From positions 943,501 to 1,007,500 of the forward strand of contig JAEMWC010000196.1 of NCBI GenBank assembly GCA_016490735.1: 64,000 nt of DNA, read 5' to 3'. The notes beneath the pieces were generated by a model, which saw only the letters and a list, made by a program, of their open reading frames with translations, did not search any database and was not told the origin of the DNA. Of the stretch, positions 49,272 through 59,885 are shown piece after piece (the first letter of the stretch is position 1; the number at the start of each line of letters is the position of its first letter). The stretch is from Pachyseris speciosa. Its lineage: Eukaryota; Cnidaria; Anthozoa; Scleractinia; Pachyseridae. The translations under genes were made by a program, and so were the position numbers.

Positions 49272-49381
49272 AAGATAATGCAAAACAAAATTAGTGGCAG
49301 CGCTCGGCCATGCTAAAATTTACTTTCGATGAAAAATTATTTCACATGGCCGAGCGCTGCCACTACCATGATGCTTTGCGC
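49272..49381. repeat. Fold-back repeat (gtggcagcgctcggccatg arms)
   Basis: gtggcagcgctcggccatg near 49293 is inverted as catggccgagcgctgccac near 49346. About 30 bp of AT-rich sequence separates the arms. Confidence 0.7.
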
Positions 49382-49428
49382 GCTTCAATAGCGACTACAG
49401 AACACAGGGCCAAATTTTGAGTGCTTGT

Positions 49429-50022
49429 TGGTGGCTCGCCGGCTCGACAGTCGCTTCAGTGCTTTTAAGAACGAGGTAGATATACTAAAGAGCGGCTCGA
49501 TAGCTCGCCGGCTCTGCTGTGGCTTGAGTGCCGAAGAACGAGGTAAATATGTTTTGGAGTGTGGCTTGGTGACTCGATGGCTCGGTAATGACTGGTAAGC
49601 CACCGGGCTGGGACAAAACCCTACAAAATAGGCCCTAGCCTGTATCCTGTAGTTAAGCCAAATCCATTGTAGTCTCCTTCGCAGCCCGGTTTCCGTTGCG
49701 TGACATCCCAAAAACTAAAGCGACTAGCGAGCCGGCGAGCCACCGAGTCACTCTGGTATTTCTACCATGCCTCGTTCTATATTAGAGACCACTAAAGAGT
49801 GGCTCGGTGGTTCGCCGGCTCGCTAGTCGCTTTAGTGCTTTAAGAACGAGGTAGATATACAGATATACTTAAGACCACCGAAAAGCTCGCCGGCTCGCTA
49901 GTCACTTCAGTGCTTTAAGAACGAGGTAGATATACTAGAGAGTTTTGAGATGTCACGCAACGGAAACTGGGCTGCGAAGGAGACTACTATCGATTTGGCT
50001 TCACTACAGGATACAGGCTAGG
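49429..50022. repeat. Minisatellite inside a fold-back element
   Basis: Units of about 65-75 bp built on gctcgccggctcg and aagaacgaggtagatata repeat from 49429 to 49605 and from 49720 to 49945, partly in inverted orientation. Arms at 49636-49707 and 49949-50020 are inverted copies (tagcctgtatcctgtag ... cgttgcgtgacatc). Confidence 0.75.
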
Positions 50023-52007
50023 ACCACCTGATTTTTCGTAAACTCTTTTTGAGGTTAGGTATTGAAGTTTACTGAAACCACTAGCGCTATTGCAGCAAGA
50101 CTTGAGGATTGTTATGTTTCTTTATGCTCATAACAATATGTGGCCATAGTAACAAAGTATTGGAGAATGTGACAAAATTAGTGGAACTCCACCGTATTTA
50201 GCTTATACCAATAATGCTGTACACTTCAGCTAAGTTCAGCACATTCAATACAGCTATAGTTGATATATTGATGCTGTCTATTTTTTTTATTTCAAGTCCT
50301 TTCATTAGCCAAAAAGATGTACATATAATATGATTAAAACTAAATTGTCTTCCTGGTCTTTTGTTTCACAATTGCTTCTTGATACAAGGGGAGTCACATG
50401 TTTGTGGGTATTTGAATTCTGCTTGCTTTACCATGTATTCTTCAATCCCGGATTAAATCATAGTGTAATTTTCAATGTCTTCAGGTCTTACTTTGAAATT
50501 GCAGCCAAATGTAAATGTAGTAAATAATGCTAATTTATGATATAGGGCTTTGTACTAGGCAATGCTTAAAAGGGACTTTGGCTGTCCAGAAAATCATAAA
50601 TGAACTTTAAAAGAATCAACACAACTTCAGTCTTTCGTGATAAAAGTACAATACAATCATCTTCTAAATCCAATTGCCATGCTACCTAATTCCTATTTTT
50701 ATTCAGACAAATCAAAGCGACAGTTACTGATACCTCCGGTTACATGTTTGTTAGGAGAGGTTCAATTTTCATCTGGTATTTGTTTATCAAACCTGCCACA
50801 AAATGGGATGGTATTTCCTTGAATAAGCCTGCATGAATATTTTAATTTGTGCTTGTAAAAGGGTGATATTCAAGTAAGCATTAGCAGTTTTTAATTTAAT
50901 TCAGAAGTGACATAAGTCTATTCTATGTGAAACATCGGTGGAACATGAAAATATAAAAAAAAAACATGTAAGCCCAGAGAATTAAAACATTTTGCTTATA
51001 AGACAACTCTAGGAAAATGGATGCACGTAAGCTTAATTAAATAGCAAGACAATTCATCATACAATGTATAGTCATTTTTATTTGCTTTCAACTGACGGGT
51101 CCCCTTCCAAATATGTCCAATCCTTACAGGTTCATTAACAAGAAAATGGATAGCCTGTTCGAGGCTCTCAGATATTTAAAGGGTGAGACACGAACAGTCG
51201 AGCGCGGTCCCACCAAATATCTGAGAACCTGGAACAGGCTAGAAAAGGAGGACAGTAAATTTATGAAGATCACTTGTTTAAACTTGTAGCTGTTGTAGCC
51301 ATAAGGCGGTCATCAATTTTTCTCAGCAAATCCTGGAAAGCTTATGGTGAACATAACCGAGGCGAAGACACATAATCACGATTGCATACGGCTTTAGAGT
51401 CATTTTTTTTTTATATCATTTGAAGCTCTGAGCTCCGACGTTACGTTGATTTTGCATCCAGTGCATCTGAAGATCGTGGACGTATTTCGGAAACCTTCTC
51501 GCTACTGTCCGGTCCGGTCACAAAATCACTGCTCTGGCCATAACTTTCAACCGTTTCGGTCATTTCTCGTTCGAAAAAAGAGATAATGAAGCGCTGTGAA
51601 GCGCGCTCAAAGTTTGAAACTCATTCTCTGGCAGCCATTTTGAAGTGTGGTTTTGTTTTTGACCGTGTTTTGACACGTGACACGCAGATTCTAACATGGA
51701 TTCTCATTGGTTGAAACACCAGTCAGGCCTGTCCTAAATCAAAGGCATCCTGTGGTAAGCTCGTGGAGTACTGTAAGTAAGATACTGTGTCAGGGAGGTG
51801 ACAAGCTTATAGAGTGGTTTGAAATGCAGTGTAATACATTTTCTGTTTTACGATTTGATTCGTTTGTTGTATCTTGACTATTGTTCATTATTCATTTGAT
51901 ATTGTTCCATTTGTTATATATACGTGGAATGAGAGTTTTGAAACCACTCTAGTAGAAGAGTAGTTTGTACAAGAAATACTGTAACACCAACAGTTTACCG
52001 TATTTAC
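50023..52007. other. Gene-free stretch within the array
   Basis: No sulfotransferase similarity and no other gene was seen. A short inverted repeat at about 51149-51242 has ends tagcctgttcgaggctctca and its diverged complement, with a related end at 37050-37085. Confidence 0.4.
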
Positions 52008-52074
52008 CCGTGTATAATGCGCACTTTTTTCCTAAGATTTTTTTCATGAAATTTGCGCTGCGTATTATACACGG
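52008..52074. repeat. Short fold-back repeat (cgtgtataatgcgc ends)
   Basis: ccgtatttacccgtgtataa at the left pairs with ttatacacgg at the right. Confidence 0.5.
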
Positions 52075-52129
52075 AACCTTTTGTTTCTTGATCGCTTCCC
52101 TAATTTGCATACGCATGTGCTTAAAAAAG

Positions 52130-52185
52130 CCATTTGAGCCAAGTCACGCACTGACAACAGTCAGTGCGTGACTTGGCTCAAATGG
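52130..52185. repeat. Perfect 26-bp inverted repeat with 4-base loop
   Basis: Arms 52130-52155 and 52160-52185 are perfect complements (ccatttgagccaagtcacgc...), loop aaca. It lies 14 bases before the target duplication of the gypsy element. Confidence 0.9.
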
Positions 52186-52203
52186 ACCAATCAGAGTTGA
52201 CCT

Positions 52204-52313
52204 TGTCATGTTTATTTAACTAACGCAACAACACTAGTTAACATGGCCGCTCTCACTCAACAAGGAGCACATGGAAAATCACGTGACCGAAAGTACGATT
52301 ACAATATGTGACA
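52204..52313 (-). repeat. 3' LTR of gypsy element (110 bp)
   Basis: Aligns with 56388-56474; it has 5 + 18 extra bases and two substitutions relative to that LTR. Confidence 0.85.
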
Positions 52314-52698
52314 CCTTCCCACAGAAAGAAACTAAATCCTAGGGGAGATAAGGACTTTAAAGTATAATCACTTGACAATGTCCGCTTTGAAAATGGACAC
52401 CCAGTCAAGTCACTCTAATTTGAACATAGGCAGAATATTTACAAATCAAGCCTATCAGGAGGCTTGACAGTTCGACCACTCCTGGTGGTCAGCAGTCTCT
52501 TCTCAGGAGACAAGTTGGCGGTGGGACGTTCTGGGGATGTACGGACCTCCTCTGGGTCACTAGGTAATTCAAACCTAATGGGTGAGGGAGCTGCGCGCCT
52601 GATGTAGTGGCTTCCTCGTCACTCTCCACTGATGAACTGGACTTAGCTCCTTCAAGTAGATGCCTCCTGTTCCTTCGCAATGTGACGCCTGACTCGGT

Positions 52699-53921
52699 TT
52701 ACACCACATAGGATCGAGGGGTAGGCCAAACATTGCTGACGACAGCAGGAACCCAAGATCCATTATCTCTCACCCTGACATTATCTTCTATCTCCAGTCC
52801 CTTTAATGACTTTGCTTGACGATCGTAGTAATACTTCTGCTTTTTGCTGAGCTGCCAGTAGTCTTTCGCATGCACCAAAGCCACCCGAGGTTGAAGAATC
52901 TCTGCTGTGGTCGGTAATTTAGACTTCAGTCTCAGACTGTTTAACATCTGTGCGGGCGAAAGGCCAATACCTGTGACAGGGTATTCCGGTATTCTAACAA
53001 TACAATGTAAGGGTCCTCCGCTTTCCTCAACAGTTGTTTGATAGTCCCTATAGTCTTCACACTCATTCCATTAGATTGAGGATAACGAGGACTGGAATAT
53101 TGGTTATCTTAAAACCCCAGGAGGATGCAAAATTTTGCAGTTTCACGGCTTGCAAACGGCATATTATCCGCCACCAATTCGTCAGGTATCCCATGTCTCG
53201 CAAAAATTGTCTTTAAATGAGTTATGACTGAGGTGGCTGTCTTGGTTGGGAGCAGACTGATTTCAGGAAACTTGGAGTAGTAATCCACGACACACAGGTA
53301 ATTCTGCCCTTTAAAATCAAACAAGTTGGCTCCACGTTTTTGCCACGGACGAGTAGGGACTTCGTGCGGGATAAGAGGCTCCTTCTGATCATTTCTACGC
53401 CAATCAGCACACTTACTACAGCGGGTCACTGTATCCTCAATGTCTCTGGCCATATCTGACCAGTACATCACTTCACGGGCACGGGCTTTGCTCTTCTCTA
53501 TCCCTTGATGACTCTCATGTACCAAATTCAGCATTTCTTTCCGTAAAACGGCCGGGACTATCAGTTTCTCTCCTAGAAACATAAGGCCCTCTGCTTCATG
53601 CACTTGATCTCTGACATTCCAGTAGTGGCGAACTCTCTCTGGAACTGTTCTTCTGTCTGATGGCCAGCAAGACTTCGCTAATTGTTGCAACATAACCAGG
53701 CAATCATCCTCTGCAGTGGCTATTTGAATCTGTGACTTAGAGGCTGCACTCATGGGCAAATTCTTCACAAGGCTATGCACCAAGACTTCCATGTCAGACT
53801 GAAGATCTTCATCAACAGACTCACTCAACAGATAAGCACGGGATAAGGCATCTGGGACAGGAATTTTAGGTCCAGGCCTGTATGTAATATGTAAGGAATA
53901 CCTCTGAAGTCTTAACAGCAT
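52699..53921 (-). pseudogene. Gypsy integrase and C-terminal region, disrupted
   Basis: The frame from 53921 to 53109 holds the RNase H/integrase linker (YRPGPKIPVPDALSR), an H2C2 zinc finger (HESHQGIEKS ... CSKCADW) and the catalytic core: D in ANLFDFKGQNYLCVVDYYSK and D in ELVADNMPF. It ends early. The following sequence (minus strand, about 53108-52980) continues in other frames with SPRYPQSNGM then SVKT, where a glutamate (VERT in typical members) is expected. The last part, 52947-52699, reads KLPTTAEILQPRVALVHAKD and a C-terminal domain (NVRVRDNGSWVPAVV). It cannot be functional as it stands. Confidence 0.85.
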
Positions 53922-53946
53922 CCTCTGAAGCCTTGGTGAAACCTGG

Positions 53947-54686
53947 TTAAGATTCTTCTTTTGTGAGTGTTTCCAAGGGCTTATGATCTGTAACTACCTT
54001 CACTGGTTGGCCATAGACATACTGATTGAACTTTTCACACGCGAAAACTATCGCCATAAGCTCTTTCTCAATTTGGGCGTAATTTTTCTCTGACGCCGTC
54101 AACAATCGCGACGCATAAGCCACTGGGTGACCCTCTTGAAGCAAACAAGCTCCAACCACATCTTTTGATGCGTCAGTTTCAATCACCACCTCTTTGTGAA
54201 CATCAAAAAGCTTCAAAACAGGTGCACAGGTTAGCAAACGCTTGATTTCTTGGAATGCTTTCTCTTGCCCAATTAACCAGTGCCATGTTATGTCATTCTT
54301 GAGGATTCGTAGAGGCTCAGATACCGCTGATAAGTTGGAAACAAACTCACCAAGGTAGTTAACTAATCCAAGAAAACGGCGGAGATCCTCCTTGGTCTGG
54401 GGCTGGGAATACTCAGTGATCGCTTTGACCTTGTCTGGGTCAGGTTTTAACCCTGTGAAGACACCACCTGGCCAATATACTTAACTTCAGGCACCTGAAA
54501 CTGGAACTTGTCAGGGTTGAATTTGACATTGTTTGCGCGCGCACGGTCCAAGACTTGCTTAAGTATCCCATCATGCTCAGCATCATCCTTCCCACCAATG
54601 ATCAGGTCATCAAAGACCGCATGCACTCCCTCGATGTCCCCGGACAGCTGGTCATTGAAAAACCTCAGGAGCTGAACTAATTCCAA
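53947..54686 (-). pseudogene. Gypsy RT (3' part) and RNase H, frameshifted
   Basis: 54686-54447 carries the RT palm with VFDDLIIGG (the DD catalytic pair) and KFNPDKFQF. A lost base near 54450 (SSQG then a stop) shifts the frame; the sequence then reads LKPDPDKVKAI and DLRRFLGLVNYLGEF. The RNase H-like part at 54237-53947 has ETDASKDVVGACLLQ and AYASRLLTASEKNYAQIEKE, with VVTDHKPLE near the end, then a stop. Confidence 0.85.
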
Positions 54687-54768
54687 ATGGGCACCTCAAA
54701 AAGCGATATCTCCCGAAAGGAGAGTTGAAGGTGCAGAGAAATGAGCTTTCTTCATCCAATGGAATTTG

Positions 54769-56361
54769 TCAGAACCCATCTTTCTCGTCGAGGATAGAGA
54801 ACACACTTTCGCCACTCAACTTTGAAGCAACTTCCTCAGCAGTGGGGATTTTGTAACGCTCACGTTTAATGACTTTATTCAGCTCTCTCGGGTCCAAACA
54901 CAAGCGGAGGGATCCATCTTTCTTCTCAGCAATCACGAGACTGTTGACCCAGTCCGTAGGCTTGTCCACCTTGGCAATCACACTGTTTTTCTCCATGCGA
55001 TCCAGAGTTTCCTTCAGTTTACCATGAAGGCTAAACGGACTTCTACGGGGAGGGTGTACCACTGGAGTAGCATCTGGTTGTATCTCAATATGATACTCTT
55101 GGGTCATACATCCAAGGCCCTCAAACACATCCTTGTATTCACGTAACACCATCTCCTTAGAATACACAGTTTCTGTCAGGCTGTCAACTTTCTTTACAAG
55201 ACCAAACTTTGTGCATGCTTCCAGGCCAAGAATAGGTACATTAACTACATCGACCACGTAGAAAACCAAACTGTGTGTTTTATCCTTCATGCTGCAGCTA
55301 AGAGTGACTTTGCTCCCTGGAACAACCTTGTGATTCCCATACGATGACAATATTTCACTGGTTTGCTCCAGGTTTCCAGGTAGGTGTAGACGGTCATAAA
55401 TTTGACAGGGTATTATGTTGGCTTCAGCTCCAGTGTCCAACTTAAAATCAACAAGTTCTCCACCAACTTTCATCTTGCTGTACCAGGCTTTCCCATCCAC
55501 CGAATTTATCTCCAGCTCTCCAACAAAAAGCTCGGTATCCGCTAATCCATCATTACCTGTGTTCTGAGTGGGGCTTTCCGCTGGGGCAAACAACGGGGTG
55601 ACTGTGTGCACTTTCCTGGTGCGCTGGCTGCACATTTTAGGGAAATGATTTCTTCCATCACACACAAAACATGTTTTGCCAAAAGCTGGGCACTGCCTTG
55701 GGAGATGTTTACCGCCGCACCTTTGGCAGCTAAAGGGAGACCCTTCGGATTTGTGCCCTGAGCTCTCATGTTTAGAGCCAGTCGAAACAGCTAAAACTTG
55801 TTTTTCGGGCGACGCACTTCTCATTTCCTTTAGCTGAGTCTCGGTCAATTCAGCTGCACGGCAGTGAGATAAGGCTTTCTCCAGGGTTAACTTGTCTACA
55901 TCTATACGCAGTAACTGGCTCTGCACTTTCACATCTCTAATTCCAAACACTAAGCGATCACGGACCATCGAATCAGTTGATTCAGTGTACTCACAGTTCT
56001 TGATCATCCTCTTAAGCTCCGTGACAAATTGGTCAACTGATTCTCCCTCTTGTTGACTTCGATTCCAGAATTTGCATCGTTCAAACAAAGTGTTTTTTCG
56101 TGGACTACAATAATCGTCAAATTTGTTCAGCACCACGTCAACCTTTTTCTTATCCCCTTCACTTTCAAATTCGAAGGTATTAAAGACTTCTAGGCCGTCT
56201 TCTCGGACGCAATGCAGCAAAATGGCGACTCGTATTTCTTCATCCTTCTGATCTGCTTCTGTCGCCTTTAAATACAGCTCAAAACGTTGCCTCCAACGCT
56301 TCCAGTTCTCGCTTAAATTTCCTTCCAAACTCAACGGGCTCGTCCGCTTGAATTGCTCCAT
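54769..56361 (-). CDS. Gypsy Gag-Pro-RT N-terminal polyprotein (530 residues)
   Basis: A continuous frame starting 27 bases after the 5' LTR. Residues 1-200 are Gag-like (WKRWRQRFELYLKAT; FVTELKRMIKNCEY). Two zinc knuckles follow at about 210-246 (CQRCGGKHLPRQC and CFVCDGRNHFPKMC, CX2C types). The aspartic protease active site is FKLDTGAEANIIP at about 307-319. RT begins near 425 and has VIAEKKDGSLRLCLDPRELN. It stops after LDEKDGF where a tryptophan codon has become TGA. Gag and Pol are in one frame with no ribosomal frameshift site between them. Confidence 0.85.
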   Translation of the reverse strand: MEQFKRTSPLSLEGNLSENWKRWRQRFELYLKATEADQKDEEIRVAILLHCVREDGLEVFNTFEFESEGDKKKVDVVLNKFDDYCSPRKNTLFERCKFWNRSQQEGESVDQFVTELKRMIKNCEYTESTDSMVRDRLVFGIRDVKVQSQLLRIDVDKLTLEKALSHCRAAELTETQLKEMRSASPEKQVLAVSTGSKHESSGHKSEGSPFSCQRCGGKHLPRQCPAFGKTCFVCDGRNHFPKMCSQRTRKVHTVTPLFAPAESPTQNTGNDGLADTELFVGELEINSVDGKAWYSKMKVGGELVDFKLDTGAEANIIPCQIYDRLHLPGNLEQTSEILSSYGNHKVVPGSKVTLSCSMKDKTHSLVFYVVDVVNVPILGLEACTKFGLVKKVDSLTETVYSKEMVLREYKDVFEGLGCMTQEYHIEIQPDATPVVHPPRRSPFSLHGKLKETLDRMEKNSVIAKVDKPTDWVNSLVIAEKKDGSLRLCLDPRELNKVIKRERYKIPTAEEVASKLSGESVFSILDEKDGF

Positions 56362-56387
56362 GTTATCTCAGTTTACCGCTGCCACCA

Positions 56388-56474
56388 TGTCATGTTTATT
56401 TAACTAACGCAACAACACTACATGGCCGCACATGGAAAATCACGTGATCGGAAGTACGATTACAATATGTGACA
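56388..56474 (-). repeat. 5' LTR of gypsy element (87 bp)
   Basis: TG...CA ends. Very short for a gypsy LTR. See the 3' LTR for differences. Confidence 0.85.
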
Positions 56475-56479
56475 GACCT

Positions 56480-57388
56480 TGCGTAGCGGCCGTTGGCTCG
56501 AAGTCGGTCACAAGCATATCAGGAAAGCCGAAGAAGCAAACTTTAAGCCAAATTTTTCATTCTTCACGAGTCTTTCGATCGCCGAAGCACACGTAGATGG
56601 AGTGAAATTTATTGGGCTTTATGGAACTGTTGGTTTTATTGCGTTTCGAGACTTTTCCTTTCGAGGAGAGAGCGATTTGTGGAGTGACGTCTGGCCAGCC
56701 ATTGATGCGATCGATGGAGTGGTCTGCCTTCTCCTTCTTTTAGAAGGAGAGACAACGATTTCGAATAACTTCACTAAATGGCGTCAGAATGGCTTCCAAA
56801 TCGGCACAAGAGACAAGTACGCGACACATTTGAGGTAGGAAAACTTTATTTCTAATTAGATAGTTATTTACACACTTTTTTTTACGATTGGTGACTTTCC
56901 ATACAATTCTCTATACTGAAAAAAGCTGACGCAGAGTCGAATTTTGAGCTTGGGAAGCCTGTGATTTTGTGAGCCAAAGTTTGTTCAAAATTATTTTGCT
57001 CGAAGTACAGTAGTTCAGAACGAAGGCAAAATAAGTGAGGTATACTTTGCAGAGGCTGTCGAAGATTCAAAATCTTTTGACAAATGAAAATTGTCGGAGG
57101 CGCATTTCACAGGAGATGATTATCTTTATTTCCCACTGCGTTACGCTTGATTGAACATATGACACCATGAACATTTGTTTACCTTTATTTCGCATTCGAA
57201 TACGTGAATAAAGTGTCAGCGAATGAAAATGAAAATTTTAACACAACAACCACGAAGAGTCTTTTGAGCATATGAGAATTCCTAAAACGGGTGTCTAAAT
57301 CATGCCCTCGTGCCGTCTCAATGCTCGGGAATACGCTATTCTTATCAGATAAAACAATTTTTGATTTCCTTTTGTAATGAACAAATTA
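56480..57388. other. Gene-free stretch
   Basis: The plus-strand frame 56479-56838 (119 codons) starts at TTG and lacks recognisable motifs; not called. No RNA gene or transposon ends were seen. Confidence 0.45.
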
Positions 57389-58099
57389 GGGCCCGTTTAT
57401 ATGGTCTCGGGTACCCGAGACAACCCTCCCCCGAGACAACTCTACCGAGCGTTTATGAGAATTGTGTGACCGAGACAAAGTTGACCCTACTTAGTTATTC
57501 AAAGCACGTCTCAAATTTACAAATCCTCATTTGCCCTTCTTTCTATGTATTTGGTCGCTCTTTGATTGAATATCGTCAATATTGATTGAAAATTTCCTTC
57601 CTAGGTTCATTTTTGCTTCCATACTTCTTTTTATAAAAGGGGCAGTGAGCCATCAGCCAATTCGAAGTTTATAACGTGTCACATAACTTAGCTTCGTACT
57701 TAGCTCCGAATCAGTTTCTTCCCCGCTCTATCTGACCACTGTGGGTAAGGCTGGTTTTTAAAATGTAATTCCTTGAAATAAATTTGCGTTTTTTAACTCA
57801 AAAATTGGACCGAAATAACTTTTTTTCGCATACGCGCATTTTTAATTTTCGGACGTCTCGTCTCGGGTAGGCGAGACAAAGTGTTTACATGAGAAAAAGT
57901 TGTCCCGCTTGCCAGGGTTACCCTACCTGCCGAGGCGAGAAAACTCGCCTACCCGAGTTGTCTCGCCCACCCGAGTTGTCTCGCCCATCTCATGTAAACG
58001 GTTTGCAGAACTTTTCAAAGAAATAAGTGGAAAAATAGCTCGCCCAGGGTAACTCGGGGGAGGGTTGTCTCGGGTACCCGAGGCCGTATAAACAGGCCC
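57389..58099. mobile_element. MITE with TIR GGGCCCGTTTATATGG, TTA target (711 bp)
   Basis: The left end gggcccgtttatatggtctc and right end gaggccgtataaacaggccc are inverted, extending through tcgggtacccgagacaaccc. TTA is present on both sides, fitting PIF/Harbinger. The interior repeats gagttgtctcgcccacc. It lies in the 5' flank of sulfotransferase copy 3. Confidence 0.8.
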
Positions 58100-58424
58100 T
58101 TAGTGATCCCGGTACACGAAACACAAGCTTAACCAAAGTCAGAACAACCTAATAGTGACAGAAAGCTTTTTTAATATCAGAGAAATACAGGACAGAATAA
58201 AGTTTGTTTGTCACTTGAATGTGCTTGACGAATAAAAGCATTCTTAACGACCATTTAACGAATGCATGAAAGCGCCAGCCGAACTTGAGACGATCGGAAA
58301 TCGATTACAAATTTTCCATTGTTTACGCCTGACATCCTGATTCCCCAACCATACCGATAGCTCTCCACGATATTCCAGACTGCTAATGGGCGAATGAGGA
58401 ACCTGCGGCTGTGGGATTCTCGCG

Positions 58425-59156
58425 ATGAAGGTTCTGTGTGCCGGACTTGGCAAGACAGGCACCAAATCTGTCACAAAAGCCTTACAGATCCTCGGTTTAA
58501 CGGTCTATGACTGGGAGGAGCAAACCTTCGATTTTCTGGATCACTGGGTTGATGTTTTCCAAAATGGCAGCACACCGGACGTCAAACGTGTCTACGAAAA
58601 CGCCGATGCTGCTGTGGACTTACCGGGTAATTTTTTCTTCGAGGAAATTTTGGAAGCTTTTCCCGACTGCAAAGTAATCCTCACCGAAAGAGACGAGGAA
58701 TCTTGGGTAAAGAGTTTCGAAAATCAACTGGAACTGTTCTACAAGGAGAAATATTGCTTGAGAGTATTCTCGCCTCTATCGCCAACGCTAAAGAAATTGT
58801 TCTTTGTTCTCATGTCGTTTAACGACGCCACGTTTGGTTCGCGCAATCCCAGATCAGCGTCCGTGTTTAGAAAACGATACCGCATCCACATCGATCGTGT
58901 CAAATCCATTGTTCCACCAAAAAAACTTTTGGTTTACAGTGTCAAGCAGGGATGGAAGCCACTGTGCGAATTTGTAGGCTGTGAAATTCCAAACGTGTCG
59001 TTTCCACATGAAAACGTTAAAGGGGAAATAGCCAATTTGCCGATGGAGGAATTCAGGTCTGGCCGTCAAGTCAAAGGGGAACTTATGTACAACATTTTAG
59101 CGCTCGCCTGTTTCCTTATCGTTATTGCAAGTGTAATTTTTGCCGTTTATGGTTGA
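58425..59156 (+). CDS. Sulfotransferase-like protein, copy 3 (intact, single exon)
   Basis: 243 residues from the ATG that all paralogs share. It has a complete 5'-PSB-like loop (GLGKTGTKSVTK, residues 8-19), the CKVILTERDEESWVKSF block, KQGWKPLCEFVGCEIP and SFPHENVKGE, and a C-terminal hydrophobic segment (ILALACFLIVIASVIFAVYG), so probably a tail-anchored membrane protein. It would use PAPS as donor; the acceptor is unknown. It differs from copy 1 mostly by conservative changes and is nearly identical to copy 2 where that copy is readable. The 5' flank is short (about 320 bp) before an upstream MITE; the 3' flank was later invaded by MITE copy C. Confidence 0.87.
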   Translation: MKVLCAGLGKTGTKSVTKALQILGLTVYDWEEQTFDFLDHWVDVFQNGSTPDVKRVYENADAAVDLPGNFFFEEILEAFPDCKVILTERDEESWVKSFENQLELFYKEKYCLRVFSPLSPTLKKLFFVLMSFNDATFGSRNPRSASVFRKRYRIHIDRVKSIVPPKKLLVYSVKQGWKPLCEFVGCEIPNVSFPHENVKGEIANLPMEEFRSGRQVKGELMYNILALACFLIVIASVIFAVYG

Positions 59157-59257
59157 CTTTTTTGACTAACTTTGTTTGTTGCCTTCGTGACCTTATCACT
59201 CAAGCAGCACGCAATAGAGAACTTCTCTATAACGTTACTGCTTTCTACCACTGGTTT

Positions 59258-59704
59258 CAGGGGCACCCAACGACAAGTTTCGGTAGATATCTGTTCGGTG
59301 GATGGTAATTCGCCTCGGGATTTCGGCGTCGATTAAAGAGTGCACTCGGATTTTCGAAACTAAATCGTGGCCTAAATGATTCGCAATTGGGAAATCATGA
59401 CCCATAGTGTTTTCAGAGAGGTCGTAATTGCTGTTTTTGGAAGTCAAAAACATCAGCTAGCATTTTCGGAAAGAAAATAGTTCCCTAGAAAGTTCGTGGA
59501 AAGTTCATTTCAGCTTGCATTTTCTCAAAGGAATATTTTGTTCCCTAACATTTTCGGGCAATTAAAATTTCAGCTAGGGAATCCGAAAAGATGAACTTCT
59601 TCTAGCTTATGAAAACATCACTTTAAACAGACCTCAAATGCCATAAGGTATTTAAAAATGCCTTTCTGCAGCTTTTGGTTGATTTGGCTCGTTGGGTGTA
59701 CCTG
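59258..59704 (-). mobile_element. MITE, CAGGGG family, copy C (447 bp)
   Basis: Inserted in the 3' flank of sulfotransferase copy 3. The empty site is seen after copy 2 (48028-48050: ctaccactggtttctcgagactc). Target duplication tggttt at 59252-59257 and 59705-59710. The right end is slightly changed (GGGTGTACCTG). The internal frame is open on the minus strand (59453-59250). Confidence 0.9.
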
Positions 59705-59885
59705 TGGTTTCTCGATACTCTGCATCACAGTTTCCATATTTTGAAGTGAATGCTCATCAGAGCGGCACTGATGAGGTGGAAACATGCGCGTAGTTCTAGG
59801 CATAATTAGTCAGTGCTTTCAACTCTCGTACAAAATGTGGAGCTATTCATAATTAACAGAAGCTGGTAGACGGAAAAGAAGGAAT

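Larger units (their letters stand above)
52204..56474 (-). mobile_element. Ty3/gypsy LTR retrotransposon, complete but degenerate (4.27 kb)
   Basis: Full element on the minus strand between exact 5-bp target duplications gacct (52199-52203, 56475-56479). The 5' LTR is 56474-56388 (87 bp) and the 3' LTR 52313-52204 (110 bp), both with TGTCA...TGACA ends. Directly after the 5' LTR comes TGGTGGCAGCGG, a plausible primer-binding site; directly before the 3' LTR is the purine run GTGGGAAGG. The order is gag, protease, RT, RNase H, integrase, which places it in Ty3/gypsy. The pol part has several breaks (stop at about 54770, frameshifts near 54660, 54450 and 53940, and loss of the third integrase acid near 53060). 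It lies between two units of the sulfotransferase array. Confidence 0.9.

Noticed and set aside
52489..52763. Small minus-strand frames near the 3' LTR
   Set aside because: Out-of-frame shadows of the gypsy C-terminal region.
56479..56838. 119-codon plus-strand frame next to the gypsy element
   Set aside because: Starts at TTG inside the target duplication region and has no recognisable motif.
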